Notes: a model not told the origin generated them from the letters alone. Positions 15,191 through 24,835 are shown, counted from the first letter of the stretch. The stretch is 64,000 nt of DNA from Actinomyces naeslundii (GCF_001956585.1 NZ_MSRR01000009.1:151599-215598), one strand, 5' to 3'. Made by a program: numbers and translations.

Positions 15191-18100
15191 TCAGCCCTCG
15201 ATGAGCTCGCGAATCTCGGCGGCGGTCAGGGCCGCAGGGCTGAGGCCACCCGCGCCCGCCGCACCCGCAACCCCGGCCGGCCCTCCGGCGCCCTCGCCGC
15301 CGGCCTCGACGTCGCCGGTACCCTCAACGACCCGGGCGAAGAGCTCGGCCTTCTTCTCCTTGAGGGCCATGACCTTCTCCTCGATGGTGTCGGCCGAGAC
15401 GAGCCGGTAGACCATGACCGGCTTGTCCTGGCCGATCCGGTGAGTGCGGTCGACGGCCTGCTCCTCGGCCTGCGGGTTCCACCACGGGTCCAGCAGGAAG
15501 ACGTAGTCGGCCTCGGTAAGCGTGAGCCCGAAGCCACCGGCCTTGAGGGAGATGAGGAAGACGTCGGCCTCGCCGGCCCGGAAGGCGTCGATGACCTTCT
15601 GCCGGTCGGGGGTGGAGCCGTCCATGTAGGCGGTCCGTACACCGGCATCCTCCAGGTGCTCGCGCACGCCGGAGAGGTAGCGCGTGAACTGGGAGAAGAT
15701 GAGGGCCCGGTGTCCCTCGGAGACGATGGAGCCCAGGTGCTCCAGCAGTACCTCGACCTTGGCCGACGGGCTCGGCCGCCGACCGGACCTCCGCTGTGCC
15801 TCGGGAGGGGTGGCGGCCGCCTTGTCCTTCACACCCTTCGCACCGCGGGCCGCTATCGTCCCTGACCCGTCATTCCCGCCGTCGCCGTCGACAAGCGCCG
15901 GGTCGAGCGCCATCTGCCGCAGGGTGGTCAGCGCCTTGAGGGCGATGAAGCGCGACTGCGCCGTGTCCTCCTCCAGCAGCCCGAGGATCCTCTGCCGCTC
16001 CCGGGCCAGGCGCTGGTCGTAGGCCTTGCGGTGCTTGGCGCCCAGCTCGACGGCCAGAACCTGCTCGGTCTTGGCCGGCAGGTCCGCGGCCACCTGCTCC
16101 TTGGTGCGCCGCAGCAGGAAGGGCCGCATCCGGCGCCGCAGCCGTTCCAGTGCCTCGGTGTCCCCGCGGTCGATCGGCTTTCTGTAGACCTGTCCGAAGC
16201 GCTCCGGATCGGGCAGGAGCCCCGGCGCCGCGATGCTCATGAGCGCCCACAGGTCCATGAGCGAGTTCTCCAGCGGCGTGCCCGTAATCGCGATGGTCGA
16301 CGGCGCCCGCAGCCGCCGCACGGCCTTGTAGGTGGCCGAGGTACGGTTCTTGACGAACTGGGCCTCGTCGCACACCACCCAGGCCCAGTCCTGGGCGACG
16401 AACTCCTCCTCGCACAGCCGCGCGATCGTGTAGGAGGTGACAACGACGTCGGAGCCCTCCGCGATCCGCTCCAGGGCCTCCTCGCGCTTGGCGGCTGTCC
16501 GCGTCACCGCCCGCACCCGCAGGTTCGGGCAGAAGCGCTCGGCCTGCTCCACCCAGGAGCCGACCACGGAGGTCGGTGCGATGACGAGCACCGGCCCGAT
16601 CCCGTCCGGCTCGTTCAGCTCGTTCAGCTCGTCGGAGTCAGTCGATTCGCTGTCCTCGCCGGTACCGACGTCGGTCGGCACCTGCCCCTCGACCTTCTCA
16701 CGCTCCTCAACGAGGCGCTGGACGACGGCGAGCACCTGGACGGTCTTGCCCAGTCCCATGTCGTCGGCCAGGACCCCGCCGAGGCCAGCCTGGCGCAGGA
16801 AGTCCAGCCAGCGGTAGCCCTCGAGCTGGTAGGGGCGCAGCGTCGCCCGCAGTCCCTCGGGCACGGGCGTCCCGCCGGCGCTGCCCCCGGCATCGGCAAC
16901 GGCGTCGTGCTCAGCAGCGGCCTCGGCGGCGCGCGCCCGCTCCAGCAGCCGCCCGACCCGCTCCTTCCAGCGCGCGGTCGCCCGCTCGATGATGCCGAGG
17001 GACTCCAGTACCTCGTAGTAGCCGGCGTGCAGGGCACTGACACGCAGGGTGCCGTGCGCCTGCGGATCGTCCAGCTCGCGCCCCTCCTCCATGAGGCGGG
17101 CCAAGGTCTCGATCTCCGGGCGGTCGATGCTCACCCACGTGCCCGACTCCAGGAGCACCTCGGGCTCACCGGCGGCCACGGCCGCCATGAGCGGCGCCAG
17201 TGGGATCTCCTCCTCACCCACGTGGACGCGCACGGACAGGGAGAACCAGTCGGGGCGGTCCTCGTCGTCACTGACGCTGGTGGTGATGACCGGGGCGTCG
17301 GCGGCCTCGCGGTAGTCGGGGACGTCGTCGTCGACCTCGACGTCGAAGGCCTCCAGCTCGCGCAGGACCGGCAGCGTCTCGGTCATGAAGCGGGCCGTGG
17401 CCATGCCGCGCAGGTCCAGGGAGTGCCAGACGGCCGGGTGCTGGACGGCCAGGGGCAGCAGGCGGTTGAGGACCTCGCGGGCCAGGCGGGTCTCCCCCTC
17501 CACGTCTCGGCCGGCGGCCCCGTCTTCGATGCGGCCCTCGGCGGCCTCGGCGAGGTCCCCGACGCCGTGACCGTGCCGGACCTCGCCGTCCTCGGAGACG
17601 TAGCGGATGGACCACTCGGTGGTCAGGTGGTGCTCGTCGGCGTCGACGTGGACCGCGAGCGCAGCGCGCAGCGTCGTGGGCCGGGGCAGGCGGATGGAGG
17701 CGTCGGCGGACAGGATCGGCAGCGCCCGGGTGAGGGCCTCGAGGTGCTCGGTCTCGAAGCGCTCGACGTCTCCGGCCGGGATAGTGATCGTCTCCCTCTC
17801 ACCCAGGAGCAGCCGCGAGAGCGCCTCGGTGGGGCGCGGCTCGATCGGCATGAGCAGCAGCTCGCGTCCGGGCATCCACGTGTAGAAGCCGTGGACCGGG
17901 TCGCCAATCGGCATGAGCGTCAGATCGAGCTCGATCCCGGGTACCTGCTGGCGGTTGATCTCCTCGACGTCGTCGATCTCCAGCGCGGGGGCGACGACGA
18001 CGCCTCCGTCGCCCTCCCGGATGAGGTGGACACCGCCGCGCAGACCCTCGGCGAGGTGGACGGGCCGGCCGTGGCGCTGCGCGGTGGTGAGGGTCAGGCC

Positions 18101-18808
18101 GGCCGCCACTCCGCGGCGCAGCACCTCCCAGACGCGGGCGGGCGCGGTCATCAGGGAGACGCGGTCGTCGGCGTAGTAGAAGCCGTAGCCGCCGGCCATA
18201 CCGGCCAGCTCGCGCAGGACGCCGATCACCTCGGGGTCCGCCTCGTCGTCGAGCCCACCGGAGGCGATCTGGCTCCAGGAGGCGCCCTGTCGGTTCCAGC
18301 CGCGCTTGCCCCCGATGAGCGGGAGCATGGATGGGCCGGCAGGGTTGCCCCACATGCTGCCAGTGTCGTCGATGATCTCCAGGGCCATCCGACGGTGCGG
18401 CATGCGCTCCAGCTGCAGCAGGCCGGCCAGACGGCTCTCCCAGGGAGCGACCTGACCGGCCGGGCCTGCGACGTCGGGCTCCTCCTGCGCCAGGGAACGC
18501 GCCGTGATGAGCAGGGCGGCCACGTGCTTGCAGTTGGCGCCCACTGGGCACGAGCAGTTGCCGACCCAGGCCTCCGGGCCCCTCTGGTCGTGCTGCTTGC
18601 GGAAGACCATGGTCTGATAGATGCGGGCGCCCGAGCCCTTGGACTGGGCACTGATGATGTCCCCGTCCCCGGCGACGCCGATGCCCCGCACCCGGCCCTT
18701 GCGCGCGTAGTCCAGGCCGCGCTGGAAGGCCCCGCGGCCGACCCGACTGATGATCTGGTCATCAGTGAGCCTCACCGGCCAGTCGTCATGCCGAATAGCG
18801 CGCGCCAT
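15191..18808 (-). CDS. SNF2-family DNA-dependent ATPase with N-terminal SWIM zinc finger
   Basis: A 1205-residue protein. The SWIM zinc motif is near the N-terminus (Cys85, Cys87, Cys93, His95 in CSCPVGANCKH), with a central region of unknown fold (about 130-640). The Swi2/Snf2 ATPase follows: DDMGLGKT at about 684, VCDEAQFVKN at about 814, SGVREHL/MDGSTPDRQ at about 1060 and QAEEQAVDRTHRIGQ at about 1130. Bacterial relatives (HepA/RapA-like, SWIM type) are thought to remodel protein-DNA or transcription complexes. An acidic, Ser/Asp/Glu-rich insert lies at about 705-730. The gene has native composition and about 150 nt separates it from the pilin trio downstream. Confidence 0.9.
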   Translation of the reverse strand: MARAIRHDDWPVRLTDDQIISRVGRGAFQRGLDYARKGRVRGIGVAGDGDIISAQSKGSGARIYQTMVFRKQHDQRGPEAWVGNCSCPVGANCKHVAALLITARSLAQEEPDVAGPAGQVAPWESRLAGLLQLERMPHRRMALEIIDDTGSMWGNPAGPSMLPLIGGKRGWNRQGASWSQIASGGLDDEADPEVIGVLRELAGMAGGYGFYYADDRVSLMTAPARVWEVLRRGVAAGLTLTTAQRHGRPVHLAEGLRGGVHLIREGDGGVVVAPALEIDDVEEINRQQVPGIELDLTLMPIGDPVHGFYTWMPGRELLLMPIEPRPTEALSRLLLGERETITIPAGDVERFETEHLEALTRALPILSADASIRLPRPTTLRAALAVHVDADEHHLTTEWSIRYVSEDGEVRHGHGVGDLAEAAEGRIEDGAAGRDVEGETRLAREVLNRLLPLAVQHPAVWHSLDLRGMATARFMTETLPVLRELEAFDVEVDDDVPDYREAADAPVITTSVSDDEDRPDWFSLSVRVHVGEEEIPLAPLMAAVAAGEPEVLLESGTWVSIDRPEIETLARLMEEGRELDDPQAHGTLRVSALHAGYYEVLESLGIIERATARWKERVGRLLERARAAEAAAEHDAVADAGGSAGGTPVPEGLRATLRPYQLEGYRWLDFLRQAGLGGVLADDMGLGKTVQVLAVVQRLVEEREKVEGQVPTDVGTGEDSESTDSDELNELNEPDGIGPVLVIAPTSVVGSWVEQAERFCPNLRVRAVTRTAAKREEALERIAEGSDVVVTSYTIARLCEEEFVAQDWAWVVCDEAQFVKNRTSATYKAVRRLRAPSTIAITGTPLENSLMDLWALMSIAAPGLLPDPERFGQVYRKPIDRGDTEALERLRRRMRPFLLRRTKEQVAADLPAKTEQVLAVELGAKHRKAYDQRLARERQRILGLLEEDTAQSRFIALKALTTLRQMALDPALVDGDGGNDGSGTIAARGAKGVKDKAAATPPEAQRRSGRRPSPSAKVEVLLEHLGSIVSEGHRALIFSQFTRYLSGVREHLEDAGVRTAYMDGSTPDRQKVIDAFRAGEADVFLISLKAGGFGLTLTEADYVFLLDPWWNPQAEEQAVDRTHRIGQDKPVMVYRLVSADTIEEKVMALKEKKAELFARVVEGTGDVEAGGEGAGGPAGVAGAAGAGGLSPAALTAAEIRELIEG

Positions 18809-18954
18809 GACCCCAGGTTAGACGCGGGGTACGACGCGTTCGGGCACCATGAGCACCGATCGAACGCCCAGCGCGAACAGGCCGACAATCTACGCTTAGA
18901 TAAACACTTTGAGGATTACTCATAAGAACGTGTGGTCAGATCTGCCATCATCCC

Positions 18955-19194
18955 TTAGCTCACGAGTCGCTCGGTGTCCACGCAGCGTACACGACCAGCA
19001 CCCCAGCCGGCATGACTAGCGGACAACTCTGGAACCCTACGGTTCTCGTCATAACTCCGAGCACCTCCGCAGCACCCACATCCACTGCGTAAATACTGAT
19101 CGAAACCACCCCAACCCCGACAATCACCGCAACGAGTCCGACGAATAAGCCTTATCGCTATATTTAACACTGACAAACAGCAATGTCGATCCAC
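18955..19194 (-). CDS. Possible small CxxCxGxG zinc-finger protein in an AT-rich island
   Basis: A 79-codon frame from a GTG start contains CGDCRGWG and CGCCGGA, a pair of DnaJ-like CxxCxGx motifs 16 residues apart that could bind zinc. It lies about 60 nt downstream of the winged-helix gene on the same strand and shares its AT-richer composition. No good ribosome-binding site is visible, so it may not be translated. The rest of 18809-19254 holds only leader sequence for the SNF2 gene and nothing else I recognise. Confidence 0.3.
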   Translation of the reverse strand: MDRHCCLSVLNIAIRLIRRTRCGDCRGWGGFDQYLRSGCGCCGGARSYDENRRVPELSASHAGWGAGRVRCVDTERLVS

Positions 19195-19254
19195 AGAATC
19201 ATCAAGGAATAGGTTTTCGATAGGCCAAAACCACTTTGAAACGACAGCATTTGT

Positions 19255-20082
19255 TCATGCGTATCGAGCTTCGTTTACTAAGAGGTAAGCTTTTCGTCGA
19301 CGTCTCGCAGTGAATGACGACCTTTTGCCAGGACTTTCTCGAAGTCGTTGACTCATTTCAACAATAAGATGCAGTTCATCCCGAAGTTCTTTTATGCCTT
19401 TAGTGCGCGTATCCGGACTAATGCAGAAACGTTCGGAAAACACGCGAGGAGACCACCACTGAGGTTGATTTCTGCCAAACGACTCTTCTAGCACAACGAG
19501 AAGCATCGCAAGGGCGGCAGCACTCATGCCCTGAATAAGGCCCCGGGTCCACAATTCGGCAGAAACACTGAAATACCTATCCGCCTCACCCCTCCCCTTG
19601 GGGAGAGAGTATTTATTCCCCGAACCATCGTCTCGCAGCAACCTCACCACGTTCGATTTTCCTGGACGTCTTTGAATCGCAATAAGTTGATGCCTCTCGA
19701 GTATTTCCAGCGCCTTCCTAACTCTCCTAGCCCCTTTTTCAAGCGGCCCGAGATCAAGAATTTGCGCCCAGTCACCAGCCTCGAGTTCACTAGTATGCCC
19801 GTACCCAGAACTTAACCAAAGCAAAGCTAGATATAATTTTAGAGCAACTTCACCACCACCTCTCCCTTTCACGCCAACAAGGAGCGAAAGCGGTGGGCGC
19901 CCTTTTTCATCTTTTCCGAAGTATCGAACAAAACTATTTCTTACAAGAGCGCCCCTCTCGCGGCGACGCACTCGTTCAGCCAGCCGATTGACCGCTTCTT
20001 GCGATGCAGGCGAAAGCAGGCTTGTGCGCTCAACTTTCGCGCGCTCAGCCAACACATCCCAACTATTTGTGACTTCGGTCAC
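19255..20082 (-). CDS. Winged-helix-like protein of unknown function in an AT-rich island
   Basis: A 275-residue, highly charged, soluble protein without a signal or membrane segment. Residues about 85-155 (LKLYLALLWLSS ... KALEILERHQLIAIQRRPGKSNVVRLL) look like a winged helix. Residues about 180-265 (AALAMLLVVLEES ... RFCISPDTRTKGIKELRDELHLIVE) may be a second one. Two tandem winged helices suggest DNA binding, as in plasmid replication initiators or accessory regulators, but no iterons or origin were recognised. Codon use is AT-richer than the flanking genes (SNF2 and GPP34), pointing to acquisition. Confidence 0.65.
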   Translation of the reverse strand: MTEVTNSWDVLAERAKVERTSLLSPASQEAVNRLAERVRRRERGALVRNSFVRYFGKDEKGRPPLSLLVGVKGRGGGEVALKLYLALLWLSSGYGHTSELEAGDWAQILDLGPLEKGARRVRKALEILERHQLIAIQRRPGKSNVVRLLRDDGSGNKYSLPKGRGEADRYFSVSAELWTRGLIQGMSAAALAMLLVVLEESFGRNQPQWWSPRVFSERFCISPDTRTKGIKELRDELHLIVEMSQRLRESPGKRSSFTARRRRKAYLLVNEARYA

Positions 20083-20634
20083 TTTGATCCCTCTTTGCTG
20101 CTTCTTGGTGGTACAACGCGGTACGCAGATCTACTTACTGTCCGCCACAAGTGTAGCAGTGTATCGGCACCAAAGTACACTGAAACAACAGCACTAAGGA
20201 TCATGTCTCTCCGTAGATTCACATCCTTGAACCGCCATTAGCGTTGAAATCTAGGGGAAGAACGGCTGAACAGTGCTATGCTATCTTCATGACGCGGAAG
20301 CAGGAACGATCCGCCACAAGGAGTGGGTTCGGGTCTGGAATGCCAAGCGCTACCGAGCCGACAGGCATGCAACATAGTTAGCCTGTTCGATCCATCGGAA
20401 CCTGGGAGGGCCAGGGAGATCCGAAGGAAGCAACGGCTTCGGGCGCGGGGGCTCGCCGGTGGGAACCGGTGAGCCTCCGCGTCTCTGTGAAAGAGCAAGT
20501 TCAGCACACCTCGGTGCGACTATGAGGACATGGCTCAAGCCCCAGCGCCTCCCCCTCAAGAAGGACCCGCCCCGGATCCGGATCTCGCACCTACGAGGGA
20601 TCACAAACAGGTCACGGCGCGTTGTACTGGACCC
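20083..20634. other. Intergenic region with a hairpin at 20450-20475
   Basis: About 550 nt without a supportable gene. The first part (to about 20260) shares the AT-rich composition of the winged-helix gene and ends the island. A strong stem GCTCGCCGGT / ACCGGTGAGC with loop GGGA (one G-T pair) lies at 20451-20474, not followed by a T-run. An in-frame ATG upstream of the GPP34 gene (20530) would add 35 Pro-rich residues unlike the family. Confidence 0.5.
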
Positions 20635-21303
20635 ATGAATGCGATGCTGATCTGTGAAGAATTGTTCCTGCTGCTGACCAAGGACTCCGGAAAGCCCGAG
20701 AGTCGCATGACCTACCCGGCCTACGGCCTCACCGGCGCGCTGCTCACCGACCTGCTGCTGGCCGGCCGTATCTCTTTGACCGAGGAACGCAGCCCCCGCG
20801 TCTACATCATCAACTCGGGGCCCACCGGGCACCCCGTGCTGGACTGGGCGCTGACGGTTCTGCCCGCCAAGGACGGCAAGCGCTTCTCCTCCGTGGTCTC
20901 ATGGGGCAAGCTCAACCCCACTCGCCACATCGCCGCATCCCTGGAGACGACCGGAGTCATCCGCATCCACACGGGCGGACTGTTCGGATCCTTCAGCCCC
21001 ACCTACCCCACGCTCGACCCCGTTCCCGAGCGGCTGCTGCGCGAGCGCATCGACGGCGCTCTGCGCGGGGTGCAGCCGCCCACCGGACCCGACGTCGCCC
21101 TGCTGGCGATCCTGCAGGCACTCAACATCGCGCCGGTCGTCCTTCCGCAGCAGGAGACCGGACTCAGCCGCGGTGAGCTCAAGCACCGGATCAAGGAGAT
21201 CTCCGGGGCGAGCCCCGTGGGCCGCGCGGTGCAGCGGGCCGTGGACGCCACGACGATGGCCATCATCGCGGCCACGAGCGCAGTGGCGGTGTCGACCAAC
21301 TGA
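20635..21303 (+). CDS. GPP34 (GOLPH3/VPS74-like) domain protein
   Basis: A 222-residue protein with MNAMLICEELFLLLTKDSGKPES at the start and YGLTGALLTDLLLAGRISL, the typical N-terminus of bacterial GPP34 proteins. The eukaryotic homologues bind phosphatidylinositol-4-phosphate in Golgi trafficking. In actinobacteria the domain is common but its role is not established; membrane lipid binding is possible. The ATG at 20635 is chosen over 20530 because family conservation begins there, though no clear ribosome-binding site precedes it. The C-terminus (AVDATTMAIIAATSAVAVSTN) is hydrophobic and may touch the membrane. Confidence 0.85.
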   Translation: MNAMLICEELFLLLTKDSGKPESRMTYPAYGLTGALLTDLLLAGRISLTEERSPRVYIINSGPTGHPVLDWALTVLPAKDGKRFSSVVSWGKLNPTRHIAASLETTGVIRIHTGGLFGSFSPTYPTLDPVPERLLRERIDGALRGVQPPTGPDVALLAILQALNIAPVVLPQQETGLSRGELKHRIKEISGASPVGRAVQRAVDATTMAIIAATSAVAVSTN

Positions 21304-21389
21304 TCGGGGCCACCCCACCGCAGAGACCCGCCCTCGTGGCCGACCGGTCATCGACGGCCGGCGCCCTCTTGGCAGCACACCAAGCCACA

Positions 21390-22037
21390 TCACCCGCAAC
21401 CGAGGGCCCGAAGCAGCAGCTCCTGCTCGACGTCGGACAACGGTTCAGCCCCGTCATCTCCGGCCGCAAAGGCGATCCCGGCGAGGACAGCCCCCAGGAC
21501 CAGCCGGGCTCCGGCATGAGGATCCAGGTCGAAGGCACCCTCACCGCGCGCCCGGGCCTGGTCCCGGATCTGCTCCAGGTGAGAGCGAGTGGCGGCGAGG
21601 AGCTCCCCGACGAGCAGCTCCTTGAGCTCCGGGTCCTGCGGCAGCTCGCCCAGAAGAGAGAGCACCGCCTGACCCGTGGCCCCTGACAGCGCCCGGTTCT
21701 TGTGGGCGATGAAGGCCTGCAGGTCCCCTCGCAGCGAACCGGTATCGAAGTCCTCGGCCACGGCGGCACCGGAGCCCATAGCCTCGTCGGCCACGCCGGT
21801 CTCGATCATGCGCCTGGTCGAGGCCAGGACGAGCTCGCGCTTGGTGGGCCACCGGCGGTAGAGGGTGGCGGTCGAGACGCCCGCGCGCCGGGCCACGGCC
21901 GCCGTCGTCAGCGCGGCGTAGCCGCTCTCGGCCAGGAGGTCACGCACGGCCAGCATGATCGCCGGCCCCAGAGCGGCGTCAACCGGCCGCCCCGGAGTGC
22001 GCCTGCTCCTCGGTGCTTGTGAGCCCACAGCGTTCAT
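21390..22037 (-). CDS. TetR-family transcriptional regulator
   Basis: A 215-residue repressor with the N-terminal TetR helix-turn-helix (about residues 22-72: VRDLLAESGYAALTTAAVARRAGVSTATLYRRWPTKRELV). A C-terminal ligand domain of the AcrR C_16/C_33 type follows. A basic leader (PRSRRTPGRPVDA) precedes the helix-turn-helix. It is divergent from the NAD-dependent reductase, with a candidate operator between them, so it probably represses that gene and itself. Confidence 0.9.
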   Translation of the reverse strand: MNAVGSQAPRSRRTPGRPVDAALGPAIMLAVRDLLAESGYAALTTAAVARRAGVSTATLYRRWPTKRELVLASTRRMIETGVADEAMGSGAAVAEDFDTGSLRGDLQAFIAHKNRALSGATGQAVLSLLGELPQDPELKELLVGELLAATRSHLEQIRDQARARGEGAFDLDPHAGARLVLGAVLAGIAFAAGDDGAEPLSDVEQELLLRALGCG

Positions 22038-22061
22038 GGGGCGATCGTACCGACCAATAGC

Positions 22062-22082
22062 GAAACTGATTGACTTCGTTTC
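22062..22082. promoter_or_regulatory. Candidate TetR operator in the divergent promoter region
   Basis: GAAAC and GTTTC flank an 11-nt centre containing a -35-like TTGACT. The site lies between the two divergent start codons (22037 and 22105). Position and symmetry fit an operator of the adjacent TetR gene; this is inference from layout only. Confidence 0.4.
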
Positions 22083-22104
22083 CTAAGACTGTCAGGCTGC
22101 GGCC

Positions 22105-23199
22105 ATGCGATCCTCGGACACACACAACATCAACGACTTCGACTCCACCATCGACCTGAGCGGCATCCCGGTCGACACCAGCAGCCCCGTCATGATCACC
22201 GGCGCCACCGGCTACCTGGGCAGCTGGGTCACCAAGGGCCTGCTCGACGCCGGCGTCACCGTCCATGCCGCCGTGCGCGACCCCCAGAACACGAACAAGG
22301 TGGCCCACCTGAACCGCATGGCCGAGCAGGCACCGGGCACTCTGCGCCTCTTCGCCGGCGACCTGCTCCAGCCCGGCTCCTACGACCAGGCCATGGAAGG
22401 GTGCGCAGTCGTCATCCACACGGCCTCGCCATTCATTCGCACAGTCGAGGATCCCCAACGAGACCTTGTCACCCCAGCGCTGCAAGGAACCCGCAACGTG
22501 CTGACCGGGGTGGGGCGCACACCATCGGTCACGCGAGTGGTCCTCACCAGCTCCATCGCCGCCATGTACGGCGACGCCGCGGACATCGAGGGATACCCGG
22601 GGCGAATCCTGACCGAGACCTGCTGGAACACCACCTCCTCCCTGTCCCATGAGCCCTACCCCTACTCCAAGACCCTCGCGGAGAAGGAGGCGTGGCGACT
22701 GGCCGCAGAGCAGGATCGGTGGAGGCTGGTAACCATCAACCCGTCCATGATCCTCGGCCCCTCTCTGGGCAGCGCCCCAACCAGCGACAGCTTCTCCACG
22801 ATCCGGATGATGATCGACGGCACCGCTCGCCTCGGGGCGCCGCGCGTGGGCATCAGCGTTGTCGACGTTCGCGAGGTGGCCCAGGCGCATATCGCCGCCG
22901 CTTTCCTGCCCGAGGCCCACGGCCGCTACATCGCCTCCGCGGAGGATACCGACATCTTCGCGCTCACAAGCACTCTGCTGCCGCGCTTCGGCCGATCGCT
23001 CCCGTTGCCACGGCGCGCCCTGCCTCGGCCAGTAGTAGTGGCCATGGCACCCAGACTTGGACAGACTCGAACCTATATTCGACGCAACGTGGGCTACACG
23101 GTCCGCTCCGACGCCTCGCGGAGCCGCCTCGAGCTGGGCACCCGCTACCGGCCGGTGCAGGCGTCACTGGAGGAGATGGTCGAGCAGATGCTCCCCTAG
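22105..23199 (+). CDS. NAD(P)-dependent epimerase/dihydroflavonol-4-reductase-like oxidoreductase
   Basis: A 364-residue extended short-chain dehydrogenase. The dinucleotide-binding motif TGATGYLGSWV is at about residues 32-42, and the catalytic YPYSK at about 186-190 is preceded by LTSSIAAMYG. The sequence after it (NPSMILGPSLG) is typical of the DFR/aldehyde reductase subgroup, which reduces aldehydes or ketones with NADPH. It is divergent from a TetR gene, the usual layout for an inducible detoxification enzyme. The gene ends only 16 nt from the convergent antiporter. Confidence 0.88.
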   Translation: MRSSDTHNINDFDSTIDLSGIPVDTSSPVMITGATGYLGSWVTKGLLDAGVTVHAAVRDPQNTNKVAHLNRMAEQAPGTLRLFAGDLLQPGSYDQAMEGCAVVIHTASPFIRTVEDPQRDLVTPALQGTRNVLTGVGRTPSVTRVVLTSSIAAMYGDAADIEGYPGRILTETCWNTTSSLSHEPYPYSKTLAEKEAWRLAAEQDRWRLVTINPSMILGPSLGSAPTSDSFSTIRMMIDGTARLGAPRVGISVVDVREVAQAHIAAAFLPEAHGRYIASAEDTDIFALTSTLLPRFGRSLPLPRRALPRPVVVAMAPRLGQTRTYIRRNVGYTVRSDASRSRLELGTRYRPVQASLEEMVEQMLP

Positions 23200-23215
23200 C
23201 TCGGCGGAAGAGGAG

Positions 23216-24835
23216 TCACTGGCCGCGGGGCCCACGACGCCGGGCGGCTCGGGACGTTCCGCCGCGCCGGCGCAGGTGGTGCCAGCGCTCGCGCCACTGG
23301 GCGTGGTCCTGCTCGATCTGGGCCAGACGTGCGGCCAGACGGTGCGACTCCTCCACCGACAGCCCGTGGGCGTGCACCCCCAGGTCGGCGAGGTGCGTGG
23401 CAACCGGGGCAGCCTGCTCGCGCAGGTCGGGCCAGCCCACCAGGTCGGGCTGCGCCGGCCGCCTCACGCCTCCGGCTGGGGTACGCACACCTTCCGGCAG
23501 CCTGATACCGCTGGGCGGCGACGCCGGACGGCGCGGCTCCGAGACGTGCTCGCCGGCAGGGACGGTGGCCTCCTCCGGGGTGCGTCCGTCGGGTGCGGCC
23601 GGCCCCTGGACCACGCGCATCACCTCGTTGGCCGGAACGTGGTCGCTCCTGCGCCCCAGCCCCAGCCCCGCCGCCGGCAGGACGAGCACCGAGAGCACCC
23701 CGGCCAGCACGAGCGTGGAGGCGAAGGAGGTCGACATGGCCTCGGCGCTGACCGCCACCTGGGTGACGGCCACGATGATGGGCAGCGCCGTCGTCGAGTA
23801 GACGGCGATCTGGAGGCTCTGACGCATCGAGTAGGCGCGTGAGCCGTCTCGACGCCGCTCCACGCGGGAGGCCAGCCACACCGGCACGCCCCGCACGAGC
23901 ACCAGCAGCACGAAGAAGGCGAGCAGGTTGCCCAGGTCCCCGGCGCTGAGGCTCGAGTCGATGCCCATGCCGGAGGTGACGAAGAAGATCGGGACGAAGA
24001 ACCCGTAGGCCAGGCCGTCGAGCTTCTCCTCGAACTCGGCGTCGCCCTCTGGCAGGACGTGGCGCAGGACGAAGCCGGCGGCGAAGGCCCCCAGGATGAC
24101 GTCGAGATCGAAGACGGCGGCGATCGCGCACAGCCCCACCAGCAGCAGGACGGTGGCGCGGATGGTGGTCTGCGCCGTCGTCGAGGCCCCAAAGTGGATG
24201 GCCTCGACCAGGCGGCGCCCCACGCGCTTGACGCGGCTGGTGAAGCGGATGATGAGCAGGGTGATGATGAGGAAGACGCCCAGGATCACCAGGCTCACCC
24301 AGGTGGAGCGCGAGCCCAGCAGCAGCGCCATGAGGAGGATCGGGCCGACCTCGCCGATGGCTCCGTGGTTGAGGATCGAGGCGCCCACCGCTGTGGGCAG
24401 CAGACCTCGGTCGCGCAGAATCGGCAGAATCGTGCCGATCGCCGTCGAGGTCATCGCGATAGCGATGGCGATGCCGTTGGCCGACGCCGCGCCGCCGGTC
24501 ACCCCGATGGCCGTCACCGCCCCGAAGGCCAGACCCAGCGAGAGTATCCAGGCGACGGCTGCGTGACGCCCGCCCGCGCCGCGCAGCTCGTTGACATCGA
24601 TCTCGTAGCCGGCCATGAGGAAGAGGAAGGCGACGCCGAGCTCGCGCAGCAGCTCGATGGAGGAGCCCTCACCGGCCAGCCCCAGGCCGTGGGGGCCGAT
24701 GACCATGCCGCCGAGGATGAGCAGGACGACCTCGGGCACGAGCCGCTTGGGGACGGTCCAGGAGACCAGCGGCGCCACGAGGGCCACCGCCACGATGAGC
24801 AGCAGGGAGGTGAGGACCTGATCCAGGTCGGTCAT
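23216..24835 (-). CDS. Monovalent cation/proton antiporter (CPA2/KefB-type)
   Basis: A 539-residue membrane protein with about 12-13 transmembrane helices in the first 430 residues. These include the characteristic segments LLRELGVAFLFLMAGYEID and IAIAMTSTAIGTILPILRDRG. A soluble, Pro/Arg-rich C-terminal tail of about 130 residues follows, with no TrkA-N or TrkA-C domain. It probably exchanges Na+ or K+ for protons across the cytoplasmic membrane. The ATG at 24835 is chosen because AAGGAGG lies 11 nt upstream; the longer frame to 24997 has no such site and a Pro/Ser-rich leader. Confidence 0.9.
   Translation of the reverse strand: MTDLDQVLTSLLLIVAVALVAPLVSWTVPKRLVPEVVLLILGGMVIGPHGLGLAGEGSSIELLRELGVAFLFLMAGYEIDVNELRGAGGRHAAVAWILSLGLAFGAVTAIGVTGGAASANGIAIAIAMTSTAIGTILPILRDRGLLPTAVGASILNHGAIGEVGPILLMALLLGSRSTWVSLVILGVFLIITLLIIRFTSRVKRVGRRLVEAIHFGASTTAQTTIRATVLLLVGLCAIAAVFDLDVILGAFAAGFVLRHVLPEGDAEFEEKLDGLAYGFFVPIFFVTSGMGIDSSLSAGDLGNLLAFFVLLVLVRGVPVWLASRVERRRDGSRAYSMRQSLQIAVYSTTALPIIVAVTQVAVSAEAMSTSFASTLVLAGVLSVLVLPAAGLGLGRRSDHVPANEVMRVVQGPAAPDGRTPEEATVPAGEHVSEPRRPASPPSGIRLPEGVRTPAGGVRRPAQPDLVGWPDLREQAAPVATHLADLGVHAHGLSVEESHRLAARLAQIEQDHAQWRERWHHLRRRGGTSRAARRRGPRGQ

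Noticed and set aside
16031..18925. A 964-codon open frame antisense to the SNF2 helicase gene
   Set aside because: It mirrors the codon periodicity of a well-supported high-GC gene, has Gly/Arg/Ala/Asp-rich sequence without domains, and has no ribosome-binding site.
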